Shown one piece after another: positions 61,667-64,000 of a stretch of 64,000 bases of DNA. How positions within the stretch are numbered: the stretch's first letter is position 1; every line of letters starts with the position of its first letter. The notes below the pieces were generated by a model, which saw nothing but the letters and a program-made list of their open reading frames with translations, did not search any database and was not told where the DNA came from. The translations under genes and the position numbers were made by a program. The stretch is from Helcobacillus massiliensis (GTDB taxonomy: Bacteria > Actinomycetota > Actinomycetes > Actinomycetales > Dermabacteraceae), in contig NZ_JACHWP010000002.1 of the NCBI RefSeq assembly GCF_014191425.1, positions 62,001 to 126,000 of the forward strand, in the 5' to 3' direction.

Positions 61667-64000
<2,334 letters not shown>

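Overview
The window looks like a piece of chromosome from a high-GC, Gram-positive actinobacterium. Codon third positions are strongly G/C. Ribosomal genes follow actinobacterial order and many start with GTG. There is a resuscitation-promoting factor (Rpf), an RpoB with the actinobacterial rifampicin region, and several genes that appear to be leaderless. Pyruvate formate-lyase points to a facultative anaerobe. Order Micrococcales is likely and a Dermabacteraceae-like organism is possible, but this is inference from gene content only.

Left part, 1-32,400, is mixed metabolism. A cut-off FGGY sugar kinase and truA lie at the edge. Five purine genes come in three separate + strand groups: purD-purC, purS-purQ and purL. 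A fermentation cassette (4,904-8,193) encodes pyruvate formate-lyase split into two proteins, a 708-residue catalytic part and a 100-residue glycyl-radical part, plus the activating enzyme. Next come a secreted phosphoesterase, a metallo-beta-lactamase-fold hydrolase, a DoxX protein, an rRNA methyltransferase and a pirin. Then follow a TusA/YeeE sulfur-uptake pair and a formamidase with an FmdB zinc ribbon. A fatty-acid degradation module (18,810-25,270) holds MaoC hydratase, a large FabG, thiolase, a TetR regulator with a clear operator, and an acyl-CoA oxidase-like flavoprotein. After purL there is a secreted amidase with three SLH repeats, followed directly by a polysaccharide pyruvyl transferase/glycosyltransferase fusion. 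This looks like an anchor protein next to the enzyme that could make its ligand.

Right part, 32,527-64,000, is the ribosomal and RNA polymerase supercluster, almost all on the - strand. In transcription order it runs rpoB-rpoC, rpf, rpsL-rpsG-fusA-tuf, the S10 operon (rpsJ to rpsQ), the spc operon (rplN to rplO), secY-adk-map, and infA-rpmJ-rpsM-rpsK-rpoA-rplQ. Two + strand genes interrupt it: a GSP17M-like membrane protein between tuf and rpsJ, and a MhuD-like monooxygenase between rpsQ and rplN. rpf, on the - strand, sits between rpoC and rpsL. At the rpsQ/rplN break, rplN has its own promoter and a structured leader ending in a terminator-like hairpin. At secY a promoter is embedded in the terminator of the preceding genes. 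rpmJ (35,161-35,274), rpmD (39,029-39,208) and the partial FGGY kinase (1-441) were read directly from the sequence.

No tRNA, rRNA, CRISPR array, insertion sequence or phage gene was recognised. Several intergenic regions hold long perfect inverted repeats, and an 11-bp sequence, GCACCCGTCGG, recurs at least seven times, mostly between genes.
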